Part shown: positions 52,207 to 63,096 of the stretch, one piece after another
Layout of the letters: each line of letters opens with the position of its first letter
Numbering within the stretch: position 1 is the stretch's first letter
Source: Litoditis marina
Lineage: Eukaryota; Nematoda; Chromadorea; Rhabditida; Rhabditidae
DNA: 64,000 bases
NCBI GenBank assembly: GCA_964036275.1
Contig: OZ038435.1
Span: forward strand, 14,485,634 to 14,549,633
Reading direction: 5' to 3'
The notes under the pieces: generated by a model
Seen by the model: only the letters and a program-made list of their open reading frames with translations
What the model was told of the DNA's origin: nothing
The model's database searches: none
Made by a program: the position numbers and the translations under genes

Positions 52207-53614
52207 TTATTTCTGGAAAATAGTTTGGAACAGTCGCTGTTTTCCGTCTTCCGTGGCTTTGTCTCCCTGAATTTCGAAGTATAGATCATAGGAGGGATCC
52301 TTCTTCATTTCTTCCAATCGAGTATTTCTGGAAAGAGTTTCCTTTTTGTTGAGGGAATTCATATTCTATTTACAGGTAGTATATAGCTCACGACTGAGGA
52401 ACTATATTTTTCTGATGGTGACTTTGCACCAAATTAACTATTAGCGTCTAACATAAGATTGTTCTCAAGAAGGGAACCAAATTTTACTATTAAAGTCAAT
52501 AACTTCATTTACGTCTCTTCGAATTAGCCAAAATTTGTTTAAAAAAAGGGGACCATGAAGGACCCTATGGGCCTATGATCGAATTCATCTGGCCCACGTG
52601 CTCGATTGCCCTGAGCTTGAGTAGCATAGTAGGTTCACCAGTCTTCCGTGAAGGAGGGAGGTAGTTTTTTTTTTAAAACAGGACCAACCTAGTGATATAT
52701 TTCCTCCCGTGACTTCCGCTACTGTCGTAGTTGTCCATCATGGGCGTGGCCTTCTCCAGGAAGTCGTCCTTCCATTTTCTCAACATGTACACCCAGGCGT
52801 CGGTCGAACCACCGGAAGCGAGGTTGATCTGTGACATCATGGTGAACGATCGATAATATTAGAATACTAGAGAAATATCGTATGACCTGTCAAACTTGTT
52901 CAAATCGGGCAATTTTTTATGCAAAATATCGGTAAATTCAGGTCAGGTAGTTATGATGGTTAGTGAGTTTTTTCAGCGTGAAAACGTGGTAGATAGATTG
53001 ATAACTCACCGGCACTATTTCCCGGTCGTAGAGCTTGGGGTAGGCCTCCAATTTGTCGAGAAAAGCGAACTTTTCCCCGTCCACTTCATATACTTCACCG
53101 TGAACGTTCTGAAACGGGTTATCGATTGTTGTAATGAAGAAGGAAAGTTGTCCGTTCTATTGAGAAAGTTGGTTGGTTTTTAGTAGTTGTAGTTTCTTAT
53201 CACGGGAGGTTGAATGATGGTTATATGGTTTTTGATGTTATGAAATAACCTGGTTTCAATTAGGATTAGCGGTTGGAGGGGTTTAGTTAGACAAACTGCT
53301 TTTTGAGATTCACTAGTTTCAGTTCTATTTTCTGACGGATGAATCTACTCTACTACGAAATGCATCGTTTCTGACCGAATCGTGAAGCGTGTTATTGAGA
53401 TAGTGAATCAAAAAGGTGCACTAACCATTCCTTTTCCGTGATCTGCCAGCAGGAATGGAATATTGTACCTTGTAGCGATGACTAGAGGGAACTTGACACT
53501 AGTGGTCCCTTTTCCCACCAATTTGTGACTTCCCCCAGTCTCCGAAAGAACATTATGGTTGGGACCACCCTCTTTTAGGGTACCATAAACGAAAACTCGC
53601 AGATATTTGGCCAT
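52207..53614 (-). CDS. GGACT: Gamma-glutamylaminecyclotransferase-like, copy 2
   Basis: Tandem paralogue of copy 1 with identical phases and exon sizes for the first three exons. Exons on the - strand: 53614-53426, 53108-53010, 52828-52689, 52327-52207; 182 residues. Conserved: VFVYGTLKEGGPNHNVLSET, FPLVIATRYNIPFLLADHG, catalytic Glu E84 in FLDKLEAYP, MMDNYDSSGSHGRKY. The C-terminal extension is diverged and longer than in copy 1 (DPSYDLYFEIQGDKATED... against DASYDLYFETQGVKAASS). A TTTTCAG acceptor lies 3 nt before the ATG. AATAAA at 52210-52205 overlaps the stop codon. Confidence 0.92.
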
Positions 53615-54149
53615 TTTCTGAAAAGTTTTTTGAAATAAACAACAACTTGTTTATTTCTTGTAATAAGTATTAAAAAGAAACAAAATCAAATGATTTGGTG
53701 GTTTTAGAAAAAAATGCGAGTGACCATCTTTTGTAATAATATGATTAAAATAAATAAGAAAGTTTGTAAACAGTATTGTGTGCGAATTGCGGACTAGTTC
53801 AAGTTTATATTGAAACGGCCGTTGAGCGAAAAATGCGATGCCAATCTCGTCACTTGATCGTTCTTTGTGCCCTGTGCGCCAAGAGGGCTTTGCGTACTTT
53901 TATTAATTGTAATGCTCATTTTTGTTATTCCAAAAATCAAGTAGTTACGGAACGTATCTATAGAATTAAGTTGCTTTTAGTTTATAAGAATATTATTGTA
54001 GCAAGGTCAGTTCATCTATCATCGGTTGATTCGTTCATTCTGTTCTCAATAAGTATCAATATTATGATCGCGATGTTGGTTGCATACCCCCAATTTTAGT
54101 AGTAAATATTTAAATAAGGTTTTCATTAGTAATATCGATTTTCTTCCAG
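53615..54149. promoter_or_regulatory. Divergent spacer, GGACT copy 2 / MRPS10
   Basis: 535 bp head-to-head. Acceptors sit at both gene starts (- strand CAG at 53620-53618; + strand CTTCCAG ending 54149). No TATA box stands out. The open frame at 53776-54099 is unsupported. Confidence 0.45.
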
Positions 54150-56832
54150 ATGTTCTCCCGTGTCTCATCTGTGCTCTCTTCGACGGTCCGTTCCCTGGCC
54201 GTTCCCTCGAGAATGGTCCGCACAGCAGCTGCCACGGCTACAGTATCCCCCTCCCCCGGAACGTCTATGGAATTGCCCGAGGGCATGCCCGATAGACTGT
54301 TCAGGTAAGCGTAGATCAGTCTCATATTCATTCCGTGTCACGAAGGTTTTTGACTGGTCATACACCAGTGAGGTCCGACTATTTGACAAAGAGGATTCAG
54401 TTTAAAGGTTTGAACACGTGAAAAGTCAATGACTTTGCATCAAAAGAGACTAGTTGAAATGGTGTTGAGTTTCGTTTATGTGCTCACTGATTTTATCAGT
54501 GGAACATGATAACTTGGAATGTGCGTCAAAATTGCGAGAAAACTTGCTGACCATCTACTGACGAAAAATGAGTAGAAACGGCATTTCATTCACTTTATGC
54601 TAGGGTAACTGGTGTAAGCGTACTTTCATGGAGCACATAAATCTATGACAAACATAGATTGCTGAGTCTGGATAGGTGGTGGAATGCAAACTCGCTAATT
54701 GTAATGAGAAGAGTTCACAAATTGCGCTGTCTTTCGCCGGAATCGAGAAAATGTGTACCTTTTTATGCTATATTCTGAAATTCGACTATTTTTCGTTAAA
54801 AACTGCTCCCTTTACGCGGAATAGTCGGACTCAGACCTTAGTGAACAAATTAGCGTTTCACGATGTTCCAGTTGAAACAGCAACACTGTGCCATGTTTGT
54901 TCATTTGTTCTTGTCGATAGATTCATTTGTCTCCTTTTACAGTTCAATCGAATTGGAGTACAGAGGTCACGACAAAGCTGTCTTGAAGTCGTACACATCG
55001 TTCCTGGAGGTAGGTTCAGTTGATCTCATTTGGGTTGGTTCTGACTGGGATTGTTAATAGGGATAGCCGTAAATAGAGTTTACCGGGTGGAATGGATGTT
55101 ATATTCATAATTCTTCATTTCTTGCTCACCCCTATAGCTGTAGCAGTAACCAGTTTCCGTGTTCCCATTTATATTATAGAATCTAGAATGATTCCCAGTG
55201 GGAAAACCAATTCTAATGTTTGATTCGAATTTTTTGTTTCGAGGAGCTTTTTATTAAGTCACCCTGCAAAATTGAGTGATTCAGCGTTGTTTTCCTATTT
55301 CGCTTTTCGAATAAGGTCACAGTGATTCTATAACGACAAGTAAACTACTAGTGAACTCCTACCACACCCCTATTCTACTACTAGAAAATTACTAGTTTTC
55401 TTGTAGTAATGTAGGCGTAGGGGAGGAGTTAAACTATAGTTCTACTCCTACCTAACTACTAGTGAGATGGTAGTCAGCTACTAGTTTATCTGTGGTAAAA
55501 GTCAATTTTGAAAAATAAAAAATAAAATGAAATAAAATTTATTTTTTAGGATCATACATCTTCTATAAGTAGTTACATTATCCTCTATCGCATTACTCTG
55601 CTGTTTACCATGTTTTGCACCATCCGGGACTCGAACTCTCGAGCTCTCGCTTCTGAAGCGAGACACTTACCACTGCGCCACGCTGCTGATGTCTGAAGGC
55701 GCGCCACAATCGTATACGATTACAGGCGCGCTTCACTGTTCAGCGCTCACTATGGAATAACGTGAATGCGCCACGAGCCCTAACAAAAAACCTTATACTA
55801 AAGCCCGCTCTACAGTAGCACTATAATTCGATAGAAATTTTCCCATATTATGAATGTTCAGCACTTTCCTGCCTAGTTAGCGTACTACAGGTTTCTACTA
55901 GCCTACGAGTAAGTTACTACTAGCCTACGAGTAAGTTACTACTAACTGTCTACGTGCTCATAATGCCTACATATCACTGTGATTTAAATTCTGTAGAGAT
56001 AATGTAACGTAAAAAGACTAGTTTCAGACTGCCAAAATGCATTTTTCAATTTGACGTCCGTATTTACTACTAGTTTTCTACCAGGATACCCCTACTCTAC
56101 CACGAGAGTACTCCTCCTTTACTACTACTACTAGTTTACTACGAGTTTACCAGTAGTCCCAGATTTCCTATGGTGTATTTCCAGCAAGTTTGTGAGCACC
56201 TGAATGTTTCCCGTGGAAAGACGGAAGTCTTGCCGTACGTCCGATGGGTTCAGCCCGCCCTCCGATCGAAATTCGTACATAAGAAGTACAAACTACACTA
56301 CGAGACCAGGACCCATATCACTCGATTCGAGGTGAGTTCTTATAATGTTATTTTGGGAACTTTTCTTCGTTTACGCGCTTATAACGCGAGAGCCTCCCAA
56401 TGTCCGTATCCGAACTTTCTGTTGCGTATGTGGGTGAAGTTTGCCTAACAAAGTGAAACTGTGGTGGGGACATGCTGTAGTAATGTTTGTACGATTAGTC
56501 ATAATCATTCGAAAAACGGAGTCATATTTTGTTAAATCATGAAGTTGCCCGGATTTGGATAAAAGATGACGTCGTTATGGTTGATTATTCACACCTTTCC
56601 ATGTTTTGGCTAATATGTAAATGTTATACTTTTTCCGAGTCCGGCTTTAATGGCAATTTAGCCCTTTATAATTATTGAACATTCATCATTGATTTTCCAG
56701 GTCGTGAACTTGACCGGAAGTACGGCCAGTGTCTTTTTGGAGTACATCCAACGGAATATTCCGGAGGGCGTGGGAATGCGAGTGGGATACGTGGAGAGAC
56801 AACTTCTCCCCGCAACTCTTCAATTGAAGTAG
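54150..56832 (+). CDS. mrps-10: Mitochondrial ribosomal protein uS10m (MRPS10)
   Basis: Small-subunit protein of the mitochondrial ribosome. Exons: 54150-54304, 54943-55009, 56185-56331, 56701-56832; 166 residues. Residues 1-35 are Ser/Arg/Val-rich without acids (MFSRVSSVLSSTVRSLAVPS), a mitochondrial presequence. The S10 fold follows: SSIELEYRGHDKAVLKSYTS, VLPYVRWVQPALRSKFVHKK, YKLHYETRTHITRFEVVNLT, then FLEYIQRNIPEGVGMRVGYV. The ATG abuts a CTTCCAG acceptor, so the trans-spliced leader would join directly to the start codon. Intron 2 contains an ~830-bp CTACTAG-rich element with a tRNA-like core. The next gene starts 459 nt after the stop. Confidence 0.88.
54359..54840. repeat. Possible expanded family B element (MRPS10 intron 1)
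   Basis: Left end CATACACCAGTGAGGTCCGA with GTGAAAAGTCAATGACTTTG-like core blocks. A right-end-like GGAATAGTCGGACTCAGACC lies at 54817-54836. Either a family B element with an insertion or two fragments. Confidence 0.45.
55618..55689 (-). repeat. tRNA-like sequence (SINE head or tRNA pseudogene)
   Basis: On the - strand it has A box TGGCGCAGTGGT, a perfect anticodon arm CTCGC-TTCAGAA-GCGAG (would read as CAG, Leu-like) and B box AGTTCGAGTCC. The T stem (GAGAG/CCCGG) and acceptor stem do not pair, and the long Leu variable arm is missing. It is therefore not a functional tRNA. Confidence 0.6.
55695..55735. repeat. GC-rich palindrome
   Basis: GAAGGCGCGCC, then ACAATCGTATACGATT, then ACAGGCGCGCTTC. 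The outer and inner arms are both self-complementary. Lies immediately upstream of the tRNA-like sequence. Confidence 0.75.
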
Positions 56833-57290
56833 AATGTTGTTTGTAGTCTAAGAAGAGTAGTTGGTTAGATGTGTTCTATGTATGTTTGTCGGTTATCACG
56901 GTAACAAGGTGACCGGTGTTTCCTGAAATCCAGCTCGAATAGAAGTTGTTTACGTATTTGTTCATACTCAATGATTGTTTTTCTTTGTTGATTCGTGATA
57001 TATGAATGAATTTATTCAAAATACGAGGTTGTTCTGGAACTAAAGTTGCTTGCCCTGTATTTTACCTGTATGCTTGCCCTGTATAAGATTGTTGAGTATT
57101 TTGTATGGTTTGCTAGTAAAAATCTCAGATTCGGGCTATTTGTTCATGTAAAATGAGTGTAACGATACAGTTTAACATGCATTCTTCCTGAAAGTGTGTT
57201 CCGGGTGGAACAATGTTATGCCCCCAATGTATTGCAATCTAATTCATTCGTATAATTAGGTGTTTCCAGGAATATTTTGTAGTTTGGTCA
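56833..57290 (+). other. Short spacer, MRPS10 to unknown gene
   Basis: 458 nt: MRPS10 3' UTR and an acceptor TGTTTCCAG ending at 57269, 21 nt before the next ATG. No promoter motif recognised. The spacing would allow a polycistronic unit. Confidence 0.45.
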
Positions 57291-60200
57291 ATGTCCTTTG
57301 ACCTGGATGACCTTGCCGACAAAACCCTTCTTCTTCTATTGGAAGAACCGGAGTTCATAGCGGAGTTGGAGAAGAAAGTGCAACAACGGGTGACACAAAG
57401 TGAAAAGGTAGGGGATGTAGGGATGAATTTTATACACTATTTAAAGAATCCGCAGGAATATACAGTAATCCAATGCCGATGTCCATGGAATGTTGTACAG
57501 TAGAACCATAAAATGCTTCAAAAGTCAGGAAGCCTATGGAAATAAGGACAAGATACGAACATATTTCATTGAATATTAACATCACGAAAAACTGGCCAGA
57601 AGTTTATAGTTAAAGAAGGACGATTAGGTGGACCAATCCCCTTGTCATCGGTCCTTTAAACTGCAACTGAAGAATGTATTGCAGTTTAAAGGACTGAACC
57701 GTTGCGATTGGACCACATAATCGTCCTTCTTGAATACTGTATAAGCATACGGGTTTGATGAAGGTCCTTCAAAATCAAAACCTCGGTAAGTTATTTCATT
57801 GCAGGATGGTGCCGATGTATCTCGGAGGGACAGTCTGTATGAGGTTCTGGCTGAGTTGATACGAGTTGTGGACGCAGCCTCTCAGGCCTTCATGTCAGCC
57901 GGTTGGTTTGTAGTTTGACCTAATAATGCAGTTTGTAGTTGTAGCCTGGCCTGATGATGTCGTTTGTTTGTGAATTTTGTGGTATGTAATAATGGGTTTC
58001 GGTTGCAACCGCTGGCCAGGTAGCATAATGAATGTTTCACTTCTTCTTGAATTATGGAGTTTTGCTCGTTTCAAGTTTCAACTACGTTTCGGTCCTATAT
58101 TCGTGTAGGGTGGGAGGTGGGTTGTTAGTGTGGTAAAATAAGCTGTAAGTATATTGTTTTGAGCTTTGAAATGGGATTTTTATTGTATATCTATGTCTCA
58201 CGAAAATCTCAAAGCATGTAGAGATGAAAAGATGCTGAGATCGGTGAGGGAGGTCACTATGTAATAGTGCAATGCAACTGATGAAACTTGAGCTTGAAAC
58301 TTGAGTTCGAAACTTGAACTCGTGTGTTTCTAGCCGATTCCGTGTTCGCCCACAACGAGACGCAGCACAACCGCGACGCGTCGCAGGTGTTCGCGGCGCG
58401 GCTCCAATTTGATCGCCTCGACGCCAAGTTGACACAAGAAAGGTGAATGGGACGTTTCAAACATGCATAAACATTTCTTCAAGACAGAGTTTTAATGCGG
58501 ACAAGCAATACAGACAGGGTGTGATATTTGGTTCTCTCCATGTGAAGTGCGACTATTGTTGAAATCGGAGTTATTCAAAATTCCGACTAAGAAAAGTATC
58601 ATCAAAGTCGTCACCCGCTTGCAGACATGATTCTATGTTACGTTCAGTTGACCGTAGCCACAATGACCTGAGCTGTATAATAAGTTGTGTTTATTAGTTC
58701 ATTTTCTCGAACATATTTACATTTACATTTACATCGAACTAGAACAATATACGGTGGAAATGCAGAAAGTAGGGGATAGTATTCGAAATTTAGGTAAAGT
58801 TGTAGCATTCAATGGTGATATCTACTGATAAAGTAGTTTTTTTCAGACTGGAGGTGTGTGCTCGTCGTTTGATTCAACTAACACGAATCTTCTCCAGCAG
58901 ATTTGCATCGTAAGTTTTGTTGTTGTCTTTGAAATTGCTCCTGGAAATACACAAGAAATTATGTGAAACTCAAGAGAAACCATACAATGATAGAGTGTAC
59001 GATGTGTCATGTTCACGTTTTACCCTTTCTTCATAACTATCACGTTTCGTTCTCGATTCTCGAATAGTTGATTTGAGGTCTGAATTGTATTTCGTGCAAT
59101 TTGTCGAAGTATTTCTATGTGGCGAAGGTGATAGGTACGCTAAGTTGACTTTATATACACCGTTTTCGTATAATGCTGCCTTTCTAATATCAACGCCTTC
59201 AACTGATTCTATGCGTCATTTCAGTAGTTTTGGTGAATTTCCCACTTTTCCAGATCACTTCATCTGTCCCACACTTCTTCCTTCGCGTCCGCAATCTGTG
59301 AAATGTTGTTCCGATTGGAAGACTCGCTGCGGAAATTGGAAGGGAGACAACAGGTTCGCTCTTAATTTGCTTTTGTTCTTGTACTCATACATCAGCAAGA
59401 CGGTCAGAGCTTGCTGATGTATGAGTACAAGGGCAAAAATCTGACCATTCGAAGTTTCGCGCCAGCTTAGAACAATTCGAGTGATTGGTTTTGTAGATCG
59501 ATTTAGTGGAAGCTGGACGTTACTCGATACGCATTTTTGTGGCATATAATATCAGAATCATCAATCATATTATCAACATGTAACTAACTATCATATTTAA
59601 GAATCTGGCTCGAGAGAGAGAGAGAGAGAGAAAGATTGAAAAACATTATTTTTGTTATGTCTATATGTAAGTTTAACGTTGTTAAATAGATGTGTATCTC
59701 CTGTTTTTGCAGATAGCTGCCGATGTGCGGCGATGTGTGGACGACTTCAATGAAATTGTCGTCGAGAAGTTGGCAAAGGTGAGTAGTCAGTTGTATTTGT
59801 ATAGTTATCATCATTATTATGTGGCTCACCAATCGCTGGATGGAAAGTTTGTCTTCTTATTACGGACGTAAATCGAATTTCGAATATCTTTACGAGTTTT
59901 CGAGCGAGCTTCGATCTCAAATTTTACAATTACAAAATTTTTCAGTCCTGCAAAGAAGGTGGAGTAGTTTATTACCTCGTTGAGAATAGAATTATTGTTT
60001 TTTCTTAATAAGGTTCTATTTTTTCAGCTTTTACACAAATGGGAAAAGTCGCAGAAGCGAAAAGAAAACGAGGTGCCGCGCCCGGTTTTCCATACTCCAC
60101 AGACGAGGAAAAGACGCCCCCTGGTACAAGTATCGACTAGAAGTCCCGGGTATCTCATGTCACCCGGGCTGGTCAAGGTAATTACACTACTAGTAAACTA

Positions 60201-62467
60201 GGCGTACTCACGTAAACGGTACGTGGAATAACTCCAGATCACGGCGAAAAAGTGAGCGTCTTTCTGTCTCATGTCTTTCTCGGAATAAAAACAAGTGGGG
60301 CTATTTCACATATGACGTAACATTTGCGAAACGCATTGTTCGAAAAACATGAAGGACAGGGCCCATTATTACCAAGGGTTTATTGGACGTTAGGCCACTA
60401 TTCCATACCATAGTATGATTGTTGATTGATTGTGAAACGCGGTATACAGCTCGTTCTGTGCAAAGCAGTGGCCGTATGTTGTAAGACCAAGTAGCCATGT
60501 AAGTTACATAAGCAAATTTTGGATAGAAAATCATTAACTGCTGCTACTCTCGGTTCAACATTAATTTGCACATTTTTGAAGAACTCAATGGTACCTTTGA
60601 GAACGAACAAATAACATGAGGACTATCAAAAGCTGAGCCAGATATTAGCGATTGAAAATTTGCTCATGTAACTTACATGGCTACTTGGGCTTACAAAATA
60701 CGGCCACCTGTGTATAGTTTCTTTCACCCAGTTATAACCCTCTACAGTAACATGCTCAAACTTCCAGGTCAAAGTTTGGTACGTAGGCGTTTTTAGAGTT
60801 TTCGCAAATTTTGGTAGTACCTTCTGCATATATACTACTACAAACTCTGAAAATTTGAAATTAAAATAATGAATTATTTATTAGAAAGCGCTTCCTGAAT
60901 GTTTGACGGGTTACTGTAGAAGAACATCGATCGATTGGTGGAACATAGTATATCTTGCCCCGCCCCGTTTGTTTGCAGTTTTATCCAGTCTTTTCGTTCG
61001 AAATTCGTGAAATTAGGCTTGTATCGAGTGCAAACTACAATTTACAACTATAGGGCCCGACTAATCGAACTATTCGACTACAAACCATTCGGTTCTACAA
61101 CGAACCAACTGGTTCGGCAAAAATCGTTTCAGGAAAAAAATCACAAAACCATGGATTTGTGATGTTTGCAGGATCGCCAGCGTATCGCCCGAACGCGAAC
61201 CGCCTCGCCCAGTTGTTCCGTCGCCTTGCCGCCGCGCAATAAAATGACGTCATCAACGACGCGAAGTACCACCAGAACCAGAACACCAGTCGGAATGAGA
61301 GGTACCTTTATACTATACTATTGATCATTTTACCTATCTCTCTCGCTCCATACGTAAAAAAGGTGCACATCAGGTCGAAAAAAGTGAGCATGAGCAAACC
61401 CGGATAGTAAGCATATGTCATTGAAAAACACGAGCAATTTTTAATCCCACCCAGAATCTGTAACATTACCCCAAAAGTGAGCATGCCCCGGTCAAAATCG
61501 AGCAAAAGTAAGCATCAGTCAACATCAACATAAGGGGGTATTTTACGTATGTCTTGCTCTCTCTGTTTCTCTCTCTCGTTGTATCGTTCTCCCTCTCTCT
61601 TTCTCTCTCGACCTCTTTCCAGCTGTCAGCTGTCTCTCGTTTTCTGTCTCTTTCTCTCTCTCTCTCTAACTATCTTCCCCCCCTTCTTTTATCTCTGGAG
61701 TGTATGTGGTACTTTCTGCTGTAGTTTGTAGTTTGCCGCGCATTCCTACAATAGGATCTTGTTCTGTGATTAGAAAATCTGTACGTTTTAGGTCTGTCCA
61801 AATCAGAGGCAGCAGTATCCATGGAGCGTAAATGGGCTCCGCTGCTGGCAGCCGAAAAGACGTTGCGACAGTCGGTTGGCAGTGGTCCAGAAAAGGGGCG
61901 GAGCGAAGGAGACGGAGGGCGACATTCTCAGAACACGAATATGAGGCTAGTTTACTTTGTAAATGAATTATGTCTAAATGGAAAGTGTAGGAAAACTAGT
62001 CTGAATAGCAGTTCGGCACTTGTGTTGCCATTGGTTAATTCATGGTTACTTATGTGAATGGCCAGTTCGGACAGTTTTCCATCCTGACTCTTCGTTTGGA
62101 TAGAGTAATTGGTCTGAGTCAAAACGTGATTGGGTTTGTGGAATTAGAAGTTGTAGTTATGTTACTGGCAGTGCGTTCAACCAACATACTCGTTTTCTAT
62201 GAAGCCACATTGCTGCAACATTTATCGGATGTTTTTCCAAGGATCTGCATTGAGGATTGAGGTTCTTCATAAACTTTCAAGTTTTGGACTAAAATCAGAA
62301 ATTGTTCTCTTTTTGTGTCGAACGCTAACAATCCTCATCTAATTCCAATAATTCCGTTGCCCGTCTTCTATGTGTCTTCTTTCAGTTTGGCCCGTCGAGT
62401 GAGTGCTGAAGTTGTACGGGAATTGAGAAGGAATATGACACCGGCAGGGATTCTGGTTTTAGACTGA
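57291..62467 (+). CDS. Unrecognised helical protein with basic tail
   Basis: Not recognised. Exons: 57291-57407, 57805-57901, 58334-58442, 58847-58909, 59254-59353, 59713-59778, 60028-60177, 61172-61301, 61792-61945, 62386-62467; 355 residues. All phases join in one frame. Residues 1-190 are almost entirely helix-forming and probably coiled: LDDLADKTLLLLLEEPEFIA, YEVLAELIRVVDAASQAFM, ARLQFDRLDAKLTQERLEV, AICEMLFRLEDSLRKLEGRQ, VRRCVDDFNEIVVEKLAKLL. Residues 191-355 are Arg/Lys/Ser/Thr-rich with SP and TP dipeptides (HTPQTRKRR, STRSPGYLMSPGL, TRTASPS), suggesting a phosphorylated nucleic-acid or cytoskeleton binder, by inference only. No enzyme motif, signal or membrane segment. Intron 9 needs a GC donor (AG/GCTAGT) to reach the last exon; otherwise the frame ends after about 8 more codons. 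An acceptor at 57269 supports the start. Confidence 0.7.
57611..57733. repeat. TIR element family D, copy 2 (unknown gene intron 1)
   Basis: TTAAAGAAGGACGATTAGGT ... CACATAATCGTCCTTCTT, with the inner GGTCCTTTAAACTGCAAC / GTATTGCAGTTTAAAGGACT pair. Confidence 0.93.
59371..59438 (+). repeat. 29-bp-stem hairpin in an intron
   Basis: Arms CTTGTACTCATACATCAGCA (from 59378) and TGCTGATGTATGAGTACAAG (to 59431) are perfect complements over 22 bp. Pairing extends seven more base pairs with two G-U pairs, and the loop is about 10 nt. It starts 17 nt after the exon 5 donor. Confidence 0.85.
59609..59633. repeat. (GA)n microsatellite
   Basis: GA dinucleotide run in intron 5 of the unknown gene. Confidence 0.92.
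60466..60710. repeat. TIR element family I, copy 2 (unknown gene intron 7)
   Basis: Left CAGTGGCCGTATGTTGTAAG with AAGTAGCCATGTAAGTTACA; right TGTAACTTACATGGCTACTT and CTTACAAAATACGGCCACCTG. Directly abuts the family E element at 60712. Confidence 0.9.
60712..60953. repeat. TIR element family E, copy c (unknown gene intron 7)
   Basis: GTATAGTTTCTTTCACCCAG ... CGATTGGTGGAACATAGTATA, about 242 bp. High similarity to 35607-35844 across the interior, including the acceptor-like - strand ATTTTCAGAGTTTGTAG. Confidence 0.88.
61351..61550. repeat. TIR element family F, copy 2 (unknown gene intron 8)
   Basis: TACGTAAAAAAGGTGCACATC ... GGGGGTATTTTACGTA. Interior matches 10426-10628 (GTGAGCATGCCCCGGTCAAA). 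Confidence 0.85.
61551..61680 (+). repeat. CT-rich tract
   Basis: CTCTCTCT-rich low-complexity sequence directly following the family F element in intron 8 of the unknown gene. Confidence 0.85.
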
Positions 62468-63096
62468 ATTTCACAACTTCTATTAAGTTAACTTTATGAT
62501 GTAATTTAATACATTGTTAAATTCTATTAGTGTAACTGTATTTATAGTGTCAAAAGCGACGTTTTTGGGTGACTTTTATGCACTAAAGGAAAGGAATATG
62601 TTAGTAGTTTTGCCTACATAACACTAATATACAATTTTGTGACTTATGTCATAATTCTCGCAATGTTGACATTTTTTTGCGATTTTTTAAACGTATAATT
62701 TACACGAACTTTCGCTCTATTATCCTCACATTTTTCTCATTTTTGATTACTTTTTACTTTCAATGCTGTAATATATCACAAGTTTCATGTAGGGTACTCT
62801 TGTTCTCATAATATTTGTATGTTTTATAGATCTCAAATGTTCTAACATTTACTCGGGTCTAGGTTTTCGAATAAGTTATTTTTTAGGTTGGTTTTCGCTC
62901 AGTTTGTATAAGGATGTGAATTGTTTTGTGATGAAGTTTGCCTTGTCTCAAGTATAGCGTAAAATGAAAGCTGAGAATTGAGGTTATTGCTTCAAATCAG
63001 CTTTAAAGAAGTTTATGAGTTCAATAATAGTTTGGATAGTGTCACAAACCAGTGAAGTGTGACAATTTGATACAGAAAAAACAGATACTATAGTTT

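Larger units (their letters stand above)
55337..56160. mobile_element. CTACTAG-rich TIR element (MRPS10 intron 2)
   Basis: About 830 bp. The left part (GTAAACTACTAGTGAACTCC, ACTACTAGAAAATTACTAGT) is inverse to the right part (TACTACTACTAGTTTACTAC, ACTAGTTTTCTACCAGGATA). Between them is an AT-rich stretch, a tRNA-like sequence and a palindrome. No open frame of note. Non-autonomous. Confidence 0.65.

Noticed and set aside
55618..55689. Functional tRNA-Leu (CAG)
   Set aside because: Anticodon arm and Pol III boxes are present but the acceptor and T stems do not pair and the long variable arm is missing.
60626..60829. 67-residue - strand frame
   Set aside because: Lies across family I and family E repeats; not a gene of its own.
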